From contig WRLR01000038.1 of assembly GCA_009777515.1 (NCBI GenBank), positions 1 to 32,969 on the forward strand: a stretch of 32,969 nucleotides of DNA, read 5' to 3'. A program made the position numbers and the translations under genes. The notes below the pieces were generated by a model. The model did not search any database. It saw nothing but the letters and a program-made list of their open reading frames with translations, and was not told where the DNA came from. This document shows positions 24,701-29,717 of the stretch, one piece after another. The DNA is from Oscillospiraceae bacterium (GTDB lineage: Bacteria; Bacillota; Clostridia; WRLR01). Within the stretch, counting starts at the first letter, position 1. Every line of letters begins with the position of its first letter.

Positions 24701-26991
24701 TTGTTTGCTTGCGGGCGGCCTATGGGGATCACCGGGGGCACGGCGGTCCCGACCGGGCAGTCCCAATTGCTGGCGACGACCGTCACCTCTGTAGGCCCGT
24801 ATTCGTTTTTGTATTCGGCGCCCGCCCGGTTGGCGCGGTTGACAATGTCGCTGTTCGCGGGGGAGCCCGCAGTAAAGACCCTGCGGTACTGCCCCAGGTC
24901 GATTTGCGCGGTATAGCCCGGCGGGAATATGGCCATCGTGACGCCGTGGTTTTTGACGTATTGATCGAACGCTTTTGTGTCCTGTATAATGTCGCTTGGA
25001 ATAACGCACAGCGTCCCGCCAAATAACAAGGCCATTTCCATTTCGTAGAAAGACACATCAAAAGACAGGCTGGAAAACTGCAGCACCGTATCCGTCTCGG
25101 CAGGGCTGTAGCGCTTTAGCTGCGTCCATAAATTAATGGCGCCCAGATGCTCTATCATAACCCCTTTGGGTCTGCCCGTGGTGCCGGACGTATATATGAT
25201 GTATATTAAATCGTTTTGGCTGTTGACATGGGCGGGGTTTTCGCAGTTTACGGCGTATGATCCCTCGTCGCCCAAATCCATCGTCGGTATGTCCGTCCCA
25301 GGCGGCGGCGCGGATTTATATGTGAGCAGCACGGCGGCGCCGCTGTCTTCCAGCACATATCTGATCCTGGCTTCGGGGTATCCAGGATCGATAGGCACGT
25401 AGGCCCCACCGGATTTGATCGTGCCGATAATCCCCGCGATTATCTCCATGCGGCGCTCCGCCAGCACGGCGACATGGACGCCCGGTCTGACCCCAAGCTC
25501 TCGCAGCCGGTGCGCCAGCCTGTTCGCCCTGGCGTTGAGCTCCGCGTAAGTCATCGTCCGCCCCTCAAATGACAGCGCAGCGCTTTCCGGAGTCCGCCGT
25601 ACCTGCTCCTCGAACAGATCGACTATCGTCTTGTCCGCAGGGTACTGCGCGTAAGTGTCATTGAAGCTGGTCAGGATGGTTTCGCGCTCCCAAGCGCTGA
25701 TCATGTCCAGCTCCGACGCCATTGCCTCGGGTGCGGCAAAAAGCGAGTTCAGCGTTTCGAGCAAGTGCGTCCCGAAAAGATTGATATCATCCTCTGAAAA
25801 TTTTTCAGCCTGGTATTCGAATATGAGCTTAAGATTTTCCTCTGGCTCCCTTCTCGCATGGAATGACAAGCTGTTTGTTTGCGTCCCGCAAAAATGCCAT
25901 GTTGGATAGAAATCTTCCCGCGAATATTCCTCGGAAGCGAGCGCCTCAAAGCTTTGGTAGCTGAAAAGGATGTCCGACAGCTCCTGGCGCCCCCGCAGTT
26001 TATATAAGTCCGTGAGGATATGGTTGGAGCTGTACCGGAAATGCCTGGATGTTTCGTAAAACTCCTTTTGGGCGGCCTTTATAAAACCCGTCGATGATGT
26101 GGCAGATATTGCTTCATGCGCGCAGTCCAGGACCAGGGGCAGCGTGTTGACGAACATGCCGGGGGTCCTGTTTTCCGCCAGCCCCACCCTGTTTAACACG
26201 GCGCATAAAATAGTCGTGGCATCTGTCCGAAAATGTGCGGAGATGCACAGCGCGAAGCAAGACAGCAGGACGCCGAATTCACTGACGCCGTATCTTGCGC
26301 AATAATCTTTCAATCGGGCTTCTAAATCCGGGGGAAGTGCGACATATGAACGCTTTGATATTACAGAACCCATTTTATTAGCCGATACCAATGTTGGGGC
26401 GTCGATCTTCGCAATCTTGCTTTGCCAATATTCCCGATCCCGGGCCAAAGCCGCGCTCTCGTCGTAGTACAGGCGCTCCCGTTCTAAAAAATCCTGATAG
26501 CGGTGCTCGGTATCGATGATCGACCCGCCGCCGACTAATGAATTGTAGTATTGTTTTAGTTTGGTAAGCAGTAAAACGGCACTCATGCCGTCTATGATCA
26601 TATGCGATGCTTTTATGAGAAAACCAAACTCCGATCCGGCGTCGATGATGGATACTTCATATAGGGCGCCACCCATCTTTTGTAGTGCGTATTCTTCCGC
26701 CCATTTCCTGTAGCCGTTTGGGCTGTCGAATTCCCTGACGGCGGCGTAATCGCGGAACGCGTCATGGTCATTGAAAAACTGTTTCGGCGTCCCGCTAATG
26801 ACCGTTAATTCCGCGCGCAGAATCTGGCAGTATTTATAAAGCGCGTTGACGGCGAGCCGTGCGGCGGCGATATTGGGCGCCGCGCGAAACATCACATCGG
26901 CCGCGACGCTGTGGTTCATTTCTTCATATAACTGATGGGTAAGCCAGATAGACATTTGCGGTTCTGACAGATCAAAATATTGACGTTCCAT
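12712..26991 (-). CDS. Four-module nonribosomal peptide synthetase with starter C and terminal C/E-type domain
   Basis: One uninterrupted 4759-residue protein. Domain order with approximate residues: C1 1-430, A1 455-960, T1 (Ser1032), C2 1120-1550, A2 1570-2050, T2 (Ser2123), C3 2180-2610, A3 2635-3090, T3 (Ser3159), C4 3215-3640, A4 3655-4130, T4 (Ser4200, GGDS), terminal condensation-family domain 4290-4759. The A-domain lysines in TSGTTGRPKG are 609, 1726, 2789 and 3830. Catalytic histidines: C1 H130 (SHMIIDG), C2 H1256 (HHIIADA), C3 H2312 (HHIIADG), C4 H3340 (HHIISDG), terminal H4429 (HHSIWDG). Having C first, with acyl ligase and ACP genes downstream, implies an N-acylated tetrapeptide. 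By-eye specificity codes: A1 DVYIFAEVVK, A2 DAYLIGEVTK, A3 DAIIIGEVLK, A4 DEASEGTVNK; I cannot assign substrates. No thioesterase or reductase domain follows. Repeat-like inserts occupy several linkers. GGAGGGG (26995-27001) precedes the ATG. Confidence 0.95.
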   Translation of the reverse strand: MERQYFDLSEPQMSIWLTHQLYEEMNHSVAADVMFRAAPNIAAARLAVNALYKYCQILRAELTVISGTPKQFFNDHDAFRDYAAVREFDSPNGYRKWAEEYALQKMGGALYEVSIIDAGSEFGFLIKASHMIIDGMSAVLLLTKLKQYYNSLVGGGSIIDTEHRYQDFLERERLYYDESAALARDREYWQSKIAKIDAPTLVSANKMGSVISKRSYVALPPDLEARLKDYCARYGVSEFGVLLSCFALCISAHFRTDATTILCAVLNRVGLAENRTPGMFVNTLPLVLDCAHEAISATSSTGFIKAAQKEFYETSRHFRYSSNHILTDLYKLRGRQELSDILFSYQSFEALASEEYSREDFYPTWHFCGTQTNSLSFHARREPEENLKLIFEYQAEKFSEDDINLFGTHLLETLNSLFAAPEAMASELDMISAWERETILTSFNDTYAQYPADKTIVDLFEEQVRRTPESAALSFEGRTMTYAELNARANRLAHRLRELGVRPGVHVAVLAERRMEIIAGIIGTIKSGGAYVPIDPGYPEARIRYVLEDSGAAVLLTYKSAPPPGTDIPTMDLGDEGSYAVNCENPAHVNSQNDLIYIIYTSGTTGRPKGVMIEHLGAINLWTQLKRYSPAETDTVLQFSSLSFDVSFYEMEMALLFGGTLCVIPSDIIQDTKAFDQYVKNHGVTMAIFPPGYTAQIDLGQYRRVFTAGSPANSDIVNRANRAGAEYKNEYGPTEVTVVASNWDCPVGTAVPPVIPIGRPQANKQMYIMSNNHKLCGIGVPGELCIAGLGLARGYLNLPEQTAEKFIKNPFGEGRMYRSGDLARWLPDGNVEYMGRIDEQVKIRGFRIELGEVESVLRKQPGVADAAVVVRNVGGDEALCAYIVPDEGVSDVGSQVPDMGSQVPDEGGPVTDVGSQAPDVGSQVPDVGSQAPDVGGSDISQSLDVSEIRESLKKELPDYMIPAFMTVMEALPLNRNGKLDKPALPAPDALAGHEYAAPETEMELLVVEVFEAVLGVSPIGIDDNFFELGGHSLRATVMVNNIEQLTGVRLPLRAILASPTPRALAGELEAADGLLTQEPSMQGSLTQEPLTQKPLSQEQGALRRGGYERIPKAEKKPFYALSSAQNRLFITEQIAGEGTAYNVPAAIEVSGGLDLARLQYALDELVKRHEALRTSFAVIDGEAVQIIADEATCTLEYEETLNFGSALNFNATQNFSTQMAEQFIRPFDLGKAPLMRLKVIKELSGDRHILLFDVHHIIADAATVSILTDEFSRLYAGEELAPSGIQYKDYCEWMRGRSLDAQKAYWMGIFAEEAPILDLATDHPRSQARSYRGSQITAALTREQRQGIERINRKNGTTAFMTLLAAFMVELHKYSRQEDIVVGVPMSGRVHKDAEKTMGMFVNTLALRGRPSADRPFTDFLAEIKESALGAHENQEYPFEQLIDDVQARWDISRNPLFDVMFAMQNNEAASLRLGDAKLRELDISTNTAKFDLTLQVSEAGGGYSLNLEYCGDLFAETSASAMLMHYINLVDSIIANPSAKISDIKMTSAVERERILSEFNDTAVQFATDKTIVDLFEEQATKTPLNTALKFEGRTMTYAELNARANRLARRLRGLGISPDDRVAIIAERGMEMIVGIIGTIKAGGAYVPIDPEYPEDRIRYMLDDSAARAVLTHRTRAPEGLPIMELDLGDEGSYAEGEDNLPGVNSPGDLIYIIYTSGTTGRPKGVMIEHRGVANLKKRLERNGPGEADTVLQFASLSFDAATYELALSLLFGGALCIVPGDVIQDTKAFEKYIAEHGATMSLLPPAYAAQVDIGQFRRIITGGSAAIRDTVVRADELGIAFTNEYGPTEVTVTAASWDRPAGTPVPPAIPIGRPIENARFYIMNGSELCGIGVPGELCIAGAGLARGYLNQPELTAQRFIENPFGDGRLYRSGDLVKWLPDGNVEYLGRIDEQVKIRGYRIELGEIESVLRRNPEVADAAVVARTAGGDEALCAYLVPKRSFDNIATQRGFETDATQRGSETDAPQRVQALDIAAIREFLRSELPEYMIPPFMMQLDALPLNQSGKLDKRALPEPDALAGREYTAPGAEMEQMAVEVFEEALGFSPIGIYDSFFELGGHSLKATMAMNLIEKRTGIRLPLRALFASPTPSMLAKELAKELAKERAALGHGEFKPIPINENKQIYAMSSAQKRLYILDQVEGSNTVYNMPVAFEAKGALDLKRLQSATDGLIERHEALRTSFALIGDEAMQIIADEAYCEVEYEEAETVGAEDMARYIRPFDLSKAPLIRVKAIKESRGDRHILMFDMHHIIADGATAEILISEFSRLYDGEALDPPKVQFKDYSEWMLGRDLGAQKEYWLDVFAEEAPVLDLEADYLRPKTQGYKGSQVSARLSGEQRFGIEALNRDNDTTVFMTLLAAFMVELHKYSRQEDIVVGVPLSGRVHKDTESVMGMFVNTLALRGRPSRDKAFIEFLAEIKEHALDAYENQEYPFEELAEKAASRRDISRNPLFDVMFIVQNKGGAGSAELRLGDTALRALDIKTATAKFDLTLQVHEVESEGGSGYGLTLEYRADLFTKATAEAMLAHYVSLIDSIIANPGAMISELEMTSMPERDKILVKFNDAYTSYQGDKTIAELFEEQASAAPQSAALIFEGQTMTYAELNAKANSLAHRLRELHIKPDDRVALLAERSMEAIVGILGTIKAGGAYVPIDPYYPADRIKYMLMDSAPKALLTYRAAAPGGISIPTLDLGEEGSYSEKTGNPPRVNNPNDLIYIIYTSGTTGRPKGVMIEHRGVSNLKKQLGRGAPHRGDTVLQFASLSFDAAMIEIISSLLFGGALCIIPSHVLLDIKAFNEYAGKMGANVAILTPGYASQIDIRQYRKIITGGAIPDRDTVMRADGAGVEYENEYGPTEATVLACNWEHRRGAPVPLAIPIGRPIENTKVYILDGMRLCGICVPGELCIAGAGLARGYLNQPELTVEKFVKDPFGEGRLYRSGDLARWLPDGNIEFLGRMDEQVKIRGYRIELGEIESVLKKQPGVADAAVVARKIGGDDALCAYLAPEQGRPLDLAGIKEDLRKALPEFMLPAFMTQIEAIPYNRNGKLDKGALPAPDALEGRSYTAPATEMERAVAEAFEKILGVSPVGTEDSFFELGGHSLRAAIAVNMLEKSTGIRLALRSIFMSPTPSMLAKELEALGHGGYRPIPKAEKKDSYPMSSPQKRLFVLDQIDGGSAAYNIPTAIEAKGGLDADRIQKTMDALISRHEALRTSFALIDGEAVQIISDEAACAVEYAETDIFDMGEMDKFVRPFDLAQAPLMRLKLIKERGGGRDILLFDIHHIISDGMSMAILTKEFSRLYNGEAPEAPEAQYKDYSEWMRGRDLGAQKAFWMEAFSEEAPILDLATDYPRPQTQSYRGASVSAALNREQSAGIDRINRENGTTAFMTLLAVFMVELHKYSRQEDIVVGAPISGRSHKDTETMLGMFVNTLALRGYPAADKTFEGFLSEIKEHALGAYENQEYPFEMLVEDVDARRDMSRNPLFDVMFAMQNNEKAVFQMGGAELRALEISPNTAKFDLSLQAEETSDGYNLSLEYCVDLYSEATASGMLSHFISLLDSVIAKPGAKISELEMTSAREREEILSGFNDTYAKYPEGMTAVGLFEEQALRTPENIALKFEKQTMTYAVLNARANRLAHRLRALGIKPENKVALIAERGMEMVVGVLGVIKAGGAYVPIDPGNPEDRIRYILEDCAASVILTYRTKAPEGAGVSVFDLDAKDALVLDLDGAGSSVLDLESEASYTGDGRNPPRVNSPGDLAYVIYTSGTTGRPKGVMIEHRGIVNMNLSYSTTCGLGSADTLLQYASISFDESVADIFATLSSGAALCLTPTRVVYDFEALHGYMEENHVTVASLTPKVIGELHIEKLPSLRLLESGGEAGDIATLRRLAKRITVLNTYGPTESTVNTSMAPISPECPILTIGKPITNTRIYVLNGMELCGIGVPGELCIAGGSLARGYLNLPGLTEEKFIKNPFGEGRLYRSGDLARWLADGNIDYLGRLDDQVKLRGFRIELGEIESVLKKQPGVADAAVTIREVGNDKSLCAYLTAEQGTLLNIPAIKEGLGYELPEYMIPAFMTQIVILPLNRNGKLDKRALPEPDALSGREYTAPRTDIERAVIAVFEDILGISPVGIEESFFELGGDSIKLIRAVSKLREQGYHFEVANMMRLRTAKLICEHYRAAVKAVARDVPRPGRAVQGFGSPDGGGLGDGVTGVGLAGDDIQGAHIKASMQNLMREYGGIYMRGERFSPFRALFMHRIFLSDFNNILVNCIEINSPADAAHTALQAIIASQGALRTRYNNEAQCFEEFGYCGGWEIPELDIRDYSCDLDMCVGIFAKSAYELDFLAENMLLSRLLLIKIDEEHCALLSAIHHSIWDGVSQDLMLILINDFMEKGPDALKNYSYAQYCTAVWNQQKARSAGVGIGIGSGDGGFDSGFDGGFDVSGGGSGNGLFGSEGDGLFSGDWDGYGDGDAYGDGDENLTTAEAAADTAEDAELFSEFSELAREASELNTHKNPAYRVDIRAALNDAQKDRFVGAPVDTAMALLVDLIYGSFRPRLSAIPFTTLRHNRNARNSGMLGMTLSVDFALFDIEAQRQKAGVSAKYPAADHFSPNESVTEISQNYENVLSSIPIINYLGIFGASGGAGGSLTQVSPDDPFVEIEYIESGDNDVYIEYFVQGNTLNACILGLDLEKGAIIDAINKI
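13388..13560 (-). repeat. Gly/Asp-rich repeat inside terminal NRPS domain
   Basis: Units such as GGCGGTTTCGATAGC and GGAGATGGG variants encode a run of Gly, Asp, Ser and Phe (about residues 4478-4535). The insert lies between the HHSIWDG half and the NYLGIF half of the terminal condensation-family domain, where the two lobes are joined. Confidence 0.8.
15600..15705 (-). repeat. VLDLD/VFDLD repeat inside A4 domain
   Basis: About three imperfect 30-39-bp units encode VFDLDAKDA, LVLDLDGAGS and SVLDLESEAS. They sit just before the A3 P-loop motif of the fourth adenylation domain, where A1-A3 have a single copy (PTMDLGDEGSY-like). The other modules show the ancestral length. Confidence 0.8.
20499..20532 (-). 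repeat. 12-bp AKEL repeat in T2-C3 linker
   Basis: Tandem copies encode LAKELAKELAKE at the end of the T2 domain; the other T domains have a single LAKEL or LAGEL. The repeat probably lengthens the last helix by whole turns. Confidence 0.75.
20899..20986 (-). repeat. 27-bp repeats in A2 C-terminal subdomain
   Basis: Three copies of a 27-bp unit encode variants of FETDATQRG (DNIATQRG, ETDATQRG, ETDAPQR). They interrupt the A2 C-terminal subdomain between the LCAYLVP strand and the DIAAIREFL helix. The same site carries the 21-bp array in A1. Confidence 0.85.
23340..23400 (-). repeat. LNF(G/N) repeats inside C2 domain
   Basis: Units of about 18 bp encode TLNFGSALNFNATQNF, placed before the QFIRPFDL segment of the second condensation domain. 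The equivalent sites in C3 and C4 are shorter. Confidence 0.7.
23697..23772 (-). repeat. LTQEP repeats in T1-C2 linker
   Basis: About five 15-bp units encode LTQEP, MQGS, LTQEP, LTQKP and LSQEQ between the T1 domain and C2. The linkers after T2 and T3 lack it. Confidence 0.85.
24186..24340 (-). repeat. 21-bp DVGSQ(A/V)P array in A1 C-terminal subdomain
   Basis: About seven or eight units of 21 bp encode seven-residue repeats close to DVGSQVP. They are inserted between the LCAYIVP strand and the VSEIRESL helix of A1. Several units are identical in DNA, suggesting recent expansion and making length variation between strains likely. Confidence 0.9.
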
Positions 26992-27001
26992 TTACCCCTC
27001 C

Positions 27002-27262
27002 AATGTCGGATACATACGCTGCAAAAACATGGCAAACAAATAATAATTAGCCATATTATAAAGGCAGGGTGGCGTTTTATTTAGTTTTTAGAACATATGA
27101 CTATAAGTCATTATATAACTAACTATAATTAATAATTGTAATTTTAATAACTATAAACAAACATTTATTATAAAGCAAGCATTATTAAGCAAAAAAATTG
27201 AAATTTACAACAAAAATTAACATCAGACACGTTGAAATAGAAAAGACGCTCGCGCTCGCATA
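27002..27262 (-). promoter_or_regulatory. AT-rich promoter region of the NRPS operon
   Basis: This non-coding stretch is far more AT-rich than its surroundings and lies between the NRPS start and the mnmA stop, both on the minus strand. Two TATAAT hexamers read on the minus strand (27055-27060 and 27110-27115) are possible -10 boxes; no good -35 partner stands out. A 15-bp palindrome overlaps the upstream hexamer. No gene, tRNA or clear mnmA terminator is seen in it. Confidence 0.6.
27097..27111. promoter_or_regulatory. Candidate operator palindrome upstream of NRPS
   Basis: ATGACT-ATA-AGTCAT is a perfect 6-3-6 inverted repeat overlapping a minus-strand TATAAT (27110-27115), about 105 bp before the NRPS ATG. 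The position would suit a repressor. No cognate regulator is in the window. Confidence 0.4.
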
Positions 27263-28501
27263 TTATTGCGCGCCTTGTGTGATTATGCCGCCGCCGACGA
27301 CATTGTCGCCGTCATAAAAAACAGCAGCCTGTCCGGGCGTTATGGCGCGCTGAGGTTCGTCGAAAATGGCGCGTATGGCGCCATTCGCGAGCTGCTCAAT
27401 TGTAGCGGGCTGCTCCGACTGGCGATAGCGGGTTTTGCCCGTGACGCGCATGGCGCCGCAGAGGCGTTGAAACGGTATCAGATTGACATCCTCGGCAATG
27501 AGGATTTTAGAATATAGCAAGGAGGGCTGGCCGACGTATATGGCGTTGTCGGCCATAGATTTTTTGTAAACGTATATGGGGGCGCCTGCGGAAATGCCCA
27601 GCCCCTTGCGCTGGCCTATGGTGTACCTATATGCGCCCTTGTGGCGTCCAACTTCGGCGCCGGAGCTGTCGAAAATGGGCCCGCCGCCTGGGTTGGGCGC
27701 GACTTGCAACGCCTCGGCGTGCGTGGCTTGCAACGCTTCAAAACGCGCGGCATGCAATGCTTCAACATGCGCGGCATGCAACGCTTCAGCGCGCGCGGCA
27801 TGCAACACCTCGGCGGGCGCGGCTTGCAACGCCTTGGCGCGCGCCTCGATGTATCTGGCATAGTCGCCGTCCGGAACGAAGCATATGTCCTGGCTCTCGC
27901 GCCTGTCTGCGTTCGGCAGGCCGCGCGACTTTGCCATGGCTCTCACTTCCGCCTTGCCCATGCCGCCCAGCGGGAACATGACGCGCCCGAGCTGCCGCTG
28001 CGACAACGCGTACAGCATATAGCTCTGGTCTTTGGCGGCGTCCGCGCCTTTTAAAAGCGCATAGCGGCCTGTATCACTGTCTTTCTCTATCCTGGCGTAG
28101 TGTCCGGTCGCGACATGGCTGTAGCCCTGCTTTTCGGCATATTCGAGCAGCGTGCCGAATTTGATGTAGCGGTTGCAATGGACGCATGGGCTGGGCGTCT
28201 CGCCGTCAAGATACGACGCGATGAAGTGGTCTATGATTTTTTCTTTGAACAGCGCGCGCAGGTCCAACGTTTCAATAGGGATGCCTATTTGTTTTGCTGC
28301 CGCGTTAGCGGCGGCCGCGCCAGCCGTCGCCCCTTTTTCAGCCGCCGCGCCGCCATGCGCCGCTGCTTCATTTTCATTGCCGCCTTCGTCAAAAAGGCGC
28401 AGATATACTGCGGCGCAGTCGTAGCCCGCATCGCGCATGAGCAGCGCGGCGACAGAGCTGTCGACCCCGCCACTCATGGCGATGAGGACCTTGCCGCGCA
28501 T
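27263..28501 (-). CDS. mnmA: tRNA-specific 2-thiouridylase MnmA with repeat insertions
   Basis: A 412-residue protein versus about 360 in most bacteria. The ATP PP-loop is SGGVDSS at 10-16; the catalytic cysteines are C106 in SPCVHCN and C207 in ESQDICFVPDGDY; TGHYAR and the central RYTIGQRKGLGIS motif are intact. MnmA thiolates U34 of Lys, Glu and Gln tRNAs. Two regions are abnormal: an Ala/Gly-rich stretch at about 45-69, where relatives have a structured segment, and a repeated EALHAARF-type insert at about 221-270, between the catalytic cysteine segment and the central domain. All core motifs remain, so it is probably functional. It begins two bases after the rubredoxin stop, with GAGGAG at that gene's end serving as its ribosome site. 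Confidence 0.93.
   Translation of the reverse strand: MRGKVLIAMSGGVDSSVAALLMRDAGYDCAAVYLRLFDEGGNENEAAAHGGAAAEKGATAGAAAANAAAKQIGIPIETLDLRALFKEKIIDHFIASYLDGETPSPCVHCNRYIKFGTLLEYAEKQGYSHVATGHYARIEKDSDTGRYALLKGADAAKDQSYMLYALSQRQLGRVMFPLGGMGKAEVRAMAKSRGLPNADRRESQDICFVPDGDYARYIEARAKALQAAPAEVLHAARAEALHAAHVEALHAARFEALQATHAEALQVAPNPGGGPIFDSSGAEVGRHKGAYRYTIGQRKGLGISAGAPIYVYKKSMADNAIYVGQPSLLYSKILIAEDVNLIPFQRLCGAMRVTGKTRYRQSEQPATIEQLANGAIRAIFDEPQRAITPGQAAVFYDGDNVVGGGIITQGAQ
27701..27844 (-). repeat. Six 24-bp tandem repeats inside mnmA
   Basis: Six consecutive units of exactly 24 bp (27701, 27725, 27749, 27773, 27797, 27821) share the plus-strand core GGCATGCAACGCTTC...CGCGC. Each encodes eight residues close to EALHAARA, so unit changes never break the frame. 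The predicted structure is a helical or coiled spacer. Confidence 0.95.
28296..28385 (-). repeat. Ala/Gly-rich low-complexity segment in mnmA
   Basis: GCC/GCG-rich codons encode an AAAHGG, AAAEKG, ATAGAAAANAAAK stretch in the N-terminal domain. It replaces the more complex segment that usually follows the MKLFD-like strand. Confidence 0.65.
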
Positions 28502-28503
28502 TG

Positions 28504-28665
28504 CTACTCCTCGGCTTCAAACATTTCCGGGCCGACGCCGCACAGGGGGCATACCCAGTCGTCCGGGAGATCGGCAAAAGCTGTCCCCGGGGCGACGCCG
28601 GAATCCGCGTCCCCGTTTTCCGGTTCGTACCTGTAGTTGCACACGCTGCAAACATAGTTTTTCAT
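28504..28665 (-). CDS. Rubredoxin
   Basis: A 53-residue protein. C6-x-x-C9 and C39-P-L-C42-G form the iron site, with the typical GVAPGTAF and [13 protein letters not shown] segments, so it is a canonical anaerobe-type rubredoxin that carries single electrons in the cytosol. GAGGTG lies just upstream of the ATG at 28663-28665. The stop is two bases from the mnmA start, which indicates one transcript and possible translational coupling. Upstream, 28666-28822 is a short AT-rich gap likely to hold the promoter. Confidence 0.95.
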   Translation of the reverse strand: MKNYVCSVCNYRYEPENGDADSGVAPGTAFADLPDDWVCPLCGVGPEMFEAEE

Positions 28666-28822
28666 ATCCGCACCTCAAATAAAATTAATATACTGCCAAT
28701 CATGCATATCCCGTTCATATGCTGTTTTTGCAAATTTATCTTTTATTTATCGCTTTAATATATACCATCGCTGGTGATGTTGTAATCGGCGCTCTTAACC
28801 GACTCTGCACCGCCCCGTGAAA

Positions 28823-29683
28823 TCACCTGTTTGGCGGAACGGACAGCGCCAGCACCAGTTCCGGTTCGCCGTATATGGATAGGTAGTCCCCGGCATTCAG
28901 CTCCAGCATGCCCGCGACGGGATCGCCGATCATGAGCGTCCCGGTTTCTGAGCGCCCCAATAACGTTATATAGTCGCCCGCGCCCTGTAGTGGGACAATG
29001 GACGGCACAGGCGCGTCCTCTATATCGGACAGGCCTATGAACCTTGCCCTATAGCCCCGGTTCGAGGCATAGCGAGCAAGGTACCAGAACTCCGTACCCG
29101 ATCGATCCGTGTATGTCCCCTTCGTAACATCATATTCGCTGCCGGCATAGCTGTTCAAGCTGTACATCGCGCTGACCAGCGCGGCCGGGCCGCCTGTTTG
29201 ATCGGCGGATCGCATGAGGACGGCGTTTTCTGCCCATACGTCGCCGAACACGATGTCCTTGTCCAGTGGCTGCACGAGCGGTCGGGTAAAATTTATGGAT
29301 ACGAACAAGATGCAGAACGGGAACGCCAGCGGCTTTAACACGCGCATTACGGGCGACACAGCCCGGCGTTGCTCTCTGTAGGGCAGGTCGGGCTTCCGGT
29401 ATGTGGAAAAACCCGCCGCAGGGGCGATGAGCGCGCTGAACAGCTCAATCCTGTTTATAGATCGGAATGTGTTGTACCATGGCGAAGCAGAAAGCGACCC
29501 CGGGAGGTGCGCAAGGGGAAACAGCAATGCCGGCGCCGCGAACGCAAAAAGCACCAGCCCGGCTGTCCTGCGCCCCCGGGGGTTCCCGCCTGGGGCTTCC
29601 GCAAGCTGCCTGCCGCCTATGAAAAAAAACAGGCAAAAGGCGAGCGCTATATACCAATTAACATTAATAAATGACAATCGCAA
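28823..29683 (-). CDS. Membrane protein with degenerate C39-peptidase-like domain
   Basis: A 286-residue protein with about four hydrophobic segments (about 9-23, 42-60, 78-92, 113-130), then a soluble domain from about 150. That domain follows the C39-like pattern of bacteriocin-processing peptidases: TGGPAAL at 163-169 matches the CGPAAL cysteine motif, a GT...SGTEFWYLARYA helix follows, then GDYITLLGR and MIGDP. The catalytic Cys is replaced by Gly164, the His by Asp237 (HFV to DYI) and the oxyanion Gln by Arg158, while Asp254 remains, so it should lack peptidase activity. The start is uncertain: TTG at 29681-29683 with only a weak AGG upstream. It lies 34 bp after fabI. Function unknown; a peptide-binding role by analogy with C39-like pseudo-peptidases is speculation. 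Confidence 0.6.
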   Translation of the reverse strand: MRLSFINVNWYIALAFCLFFFIGGRQLAEAPGGNPRGRRTAGLVLFAFAAPALLFPLAHLPGSLSASPWYNTFRSINRIELFSALIAPAAGFSTYRKPDLPYREQRRAVSPVMRVLKPLAFPFCILFVSINFTRPLVQPLDKDIVFGDVWAENAVLMRSADQTGGPAALVSAMYSLNSYAGSEYDVTKGTYTDRSGTEFWYLARYASNRGYRARFIGLSDIEDAPVPSIVPLQGAGDYITLLGRSETGTLMIGDPVAGMLELNAGDYLSIYGEPELVLALSVPPNR

Positions 29684-29717
29684 TACCTGATTGAAGGGAC
29701 ACAGCGGGACGGTTCTT

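Noticed and set aside
27701-27844. Regular 24-bp repeats considered as a CRISPR or assembly error
   Set aside because: There are no spacers; units are in frame inside mnmA and individually diverged, as expected for an old coding tandem repeat.
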